Origin: Trichobilharzia szidati
Taxonomy: Eukaryota; Platyhelminthes; Trematoda; Strigeidida; Schistosomatidae
Assembly (NCBI GenBank): GCA_944472155.2
Contig: OX235273.1
Span: 5,429,204-5,493,203, forward strand
Reading direction: 5' to 3'
Length of the DNA stretch: 64,000 nucleotides
Positions 63,205-64,000 of this stretch are shown here, piece after piece (the first letter of the stretch is position 1; the number at the start of each line of letters is the position of its first letter). Under the pieces are notes generated by a model. It made no database searches, was not told where the DNA came from, and saw only the letters and a list, made by a program, of their open reading frames with translations. The position numbers and the translations under genes are program-made.

Positions 63205-63580
63205 CAGGGTCTTGATTGGTTACAGGTTTGATCATGAGCTGATATCAGTAGAAGGCCATGGGAAACCAGTAGGGAATACTAGTCAGTTTTTTTCATTCTA
63301 GTCTGGGACTCTTCAGCTGTATCCTTGGATTGGCCAGTGGTTGTGCTTTTTATATAGCGAATTGTCAGAAGCCAGAATTCATAAGCTATTGAGTCAGGTC
63401 ACAGTAGCTGAATGGTTCGACGGCGAGCTCGTCTTTTAACCGGAAGGTCTTGAGTTCGAACGCCGGCGGGTGTCTACTCCCGAAGGGTCTCAAACTAGGA
63501 CGAAACAGCTATCCAGTACTGTATAGTTTTCTAATGATCCTCTAATTGACGTCAGCTCGTAGTCAGACTTTTTACCTATA
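63205..63580. mobile_element. HH-SINE inverted pair
   Basis: Minus unit 63,205-63,325 (tail, hammerhead remnant CATTCTAGTCTGGGACTC) and plus unit about 63,395-63,580 (head AGTAGCTGAATGGTTCGACG, B box AGTTCGAACGCC, CCGAAGGGTCTCAAACTAGG, ACGAAACAGCTATCCAGTAC, tail). Inner text around GCGAATTGTCAGAAGCCAG matches the upstream block of the pair at 25,790. Confidence 0.75.
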
Positions 63581-64000
63581 TGTCGTCTTAAATATAAATA
63601 ATCCAATTAGTTTAAGTGTACCATCATATTACTTTTTTTTGTGATATGTTTAAATGAGTTAAATTCTGCGCTTATTACGAGCTTGAAAGTCTCATATTTG
63701 ATGAGTCTGCATGCCAATACACACAGTACCAGATACAGTATTAATAAGTGAATGACGCTTAAAGCACAATTTCCAACTCAACATCATATCACTAAATAGT
63801 TTCAACAGGTGTATGACTGTTTTCTTTTACCTGGGAGAGGGGTTGTTAGCCCTAACCCCCCCCCCTCCGACCTTCCCACTTCTGCGAGGTTACCATTGGC
63901 CAGAAAACTACACGAAATTTAAGAGTACGTTGGTCAAGATTCAAAAACTGACCTGTTCTATGGCTGGTTCCACATCATTTTACCATTGGACAGTTAACGC
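63581..64000. other. Spacer to the window end
   Basis: Contains a C9-10 run at about 63,856-63,866. No gene recognised. Confidence 0.35.

Overview
The window looks like 64 kb of an AT-rich, retroelement-choked metazoan chromosome, best explained as a schistosome (Schistosoma, digenean trematode). Three things support this. Many tRNA-headed short repeats carry hammerhead ribozyme sequence of the Sm-alpha type. RTE-clade (SR2-like) LINE debris and several Penelope-like element (PLE) families with GIY-YIG endonuclease are abundant. The only convincing host gene has long Asn/Gln-coding triplet tracts. The species cannot be fixed from the sequence alone.

Layout. 1-960: 5' part of an RTE LINE on the minus strand, cut by the window edge. 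961-29,600: no recognisable host exon; a mosaic of RTE fragments, PLE relics, four kinds of tRNA-derived SINE and one solo LTR. 29,640-36,600: an RTE copy with most of its reverse transcriptase, then two PLE relics with inverted arms. 37,000-42,200: fold-back SINEs and chains of RTE and PLE fragments. 42,225-47,140: an older PLE (family B) split by a young 3.9-kb PLE (family A) with 1.33-kb inverted arms and a 13-bp target duplication. 47,140-57,800: another family A fold-back, a second solo LTR, a CR1-like LINE inside an RTE copy, a duplicated repeat with a hammerhead core seen both empty and filled by a SINE, and an inverted Sm-alpha pair. 58,245-59,662: first coding exon of a GAS2-like cytoskeletal linker (calponin-homology domain), ending at a clean splice donor; the rest of the window is probably its intron, filled with repeats.

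Names used here. SINE-A and SINE-B share one tRNA-like head but have different tails. HH-SINE has a tRNA-Thr-like head, a hammerhead and its own tail. SINE-D is about 300 bp with another tRNA-like head. PLE-A to PLE-F are families I separate by their GIY-YIG sequences.

How the parts interact. SINE-B ends like the RTE LINE and also carries a piece of it from just upstream of the endonuclease, which suggests RTE-driven mobilisation. HH-SINEs repeatedly occur as head-to-head inverted pairs. PLEs of several families also carry inverted terminal arms. Fold-back structure and self-cleaving RNA motifs are therefore the recurring theme. All family assignments were made by eye from translated motifs and repeat comparison; no database search was run.
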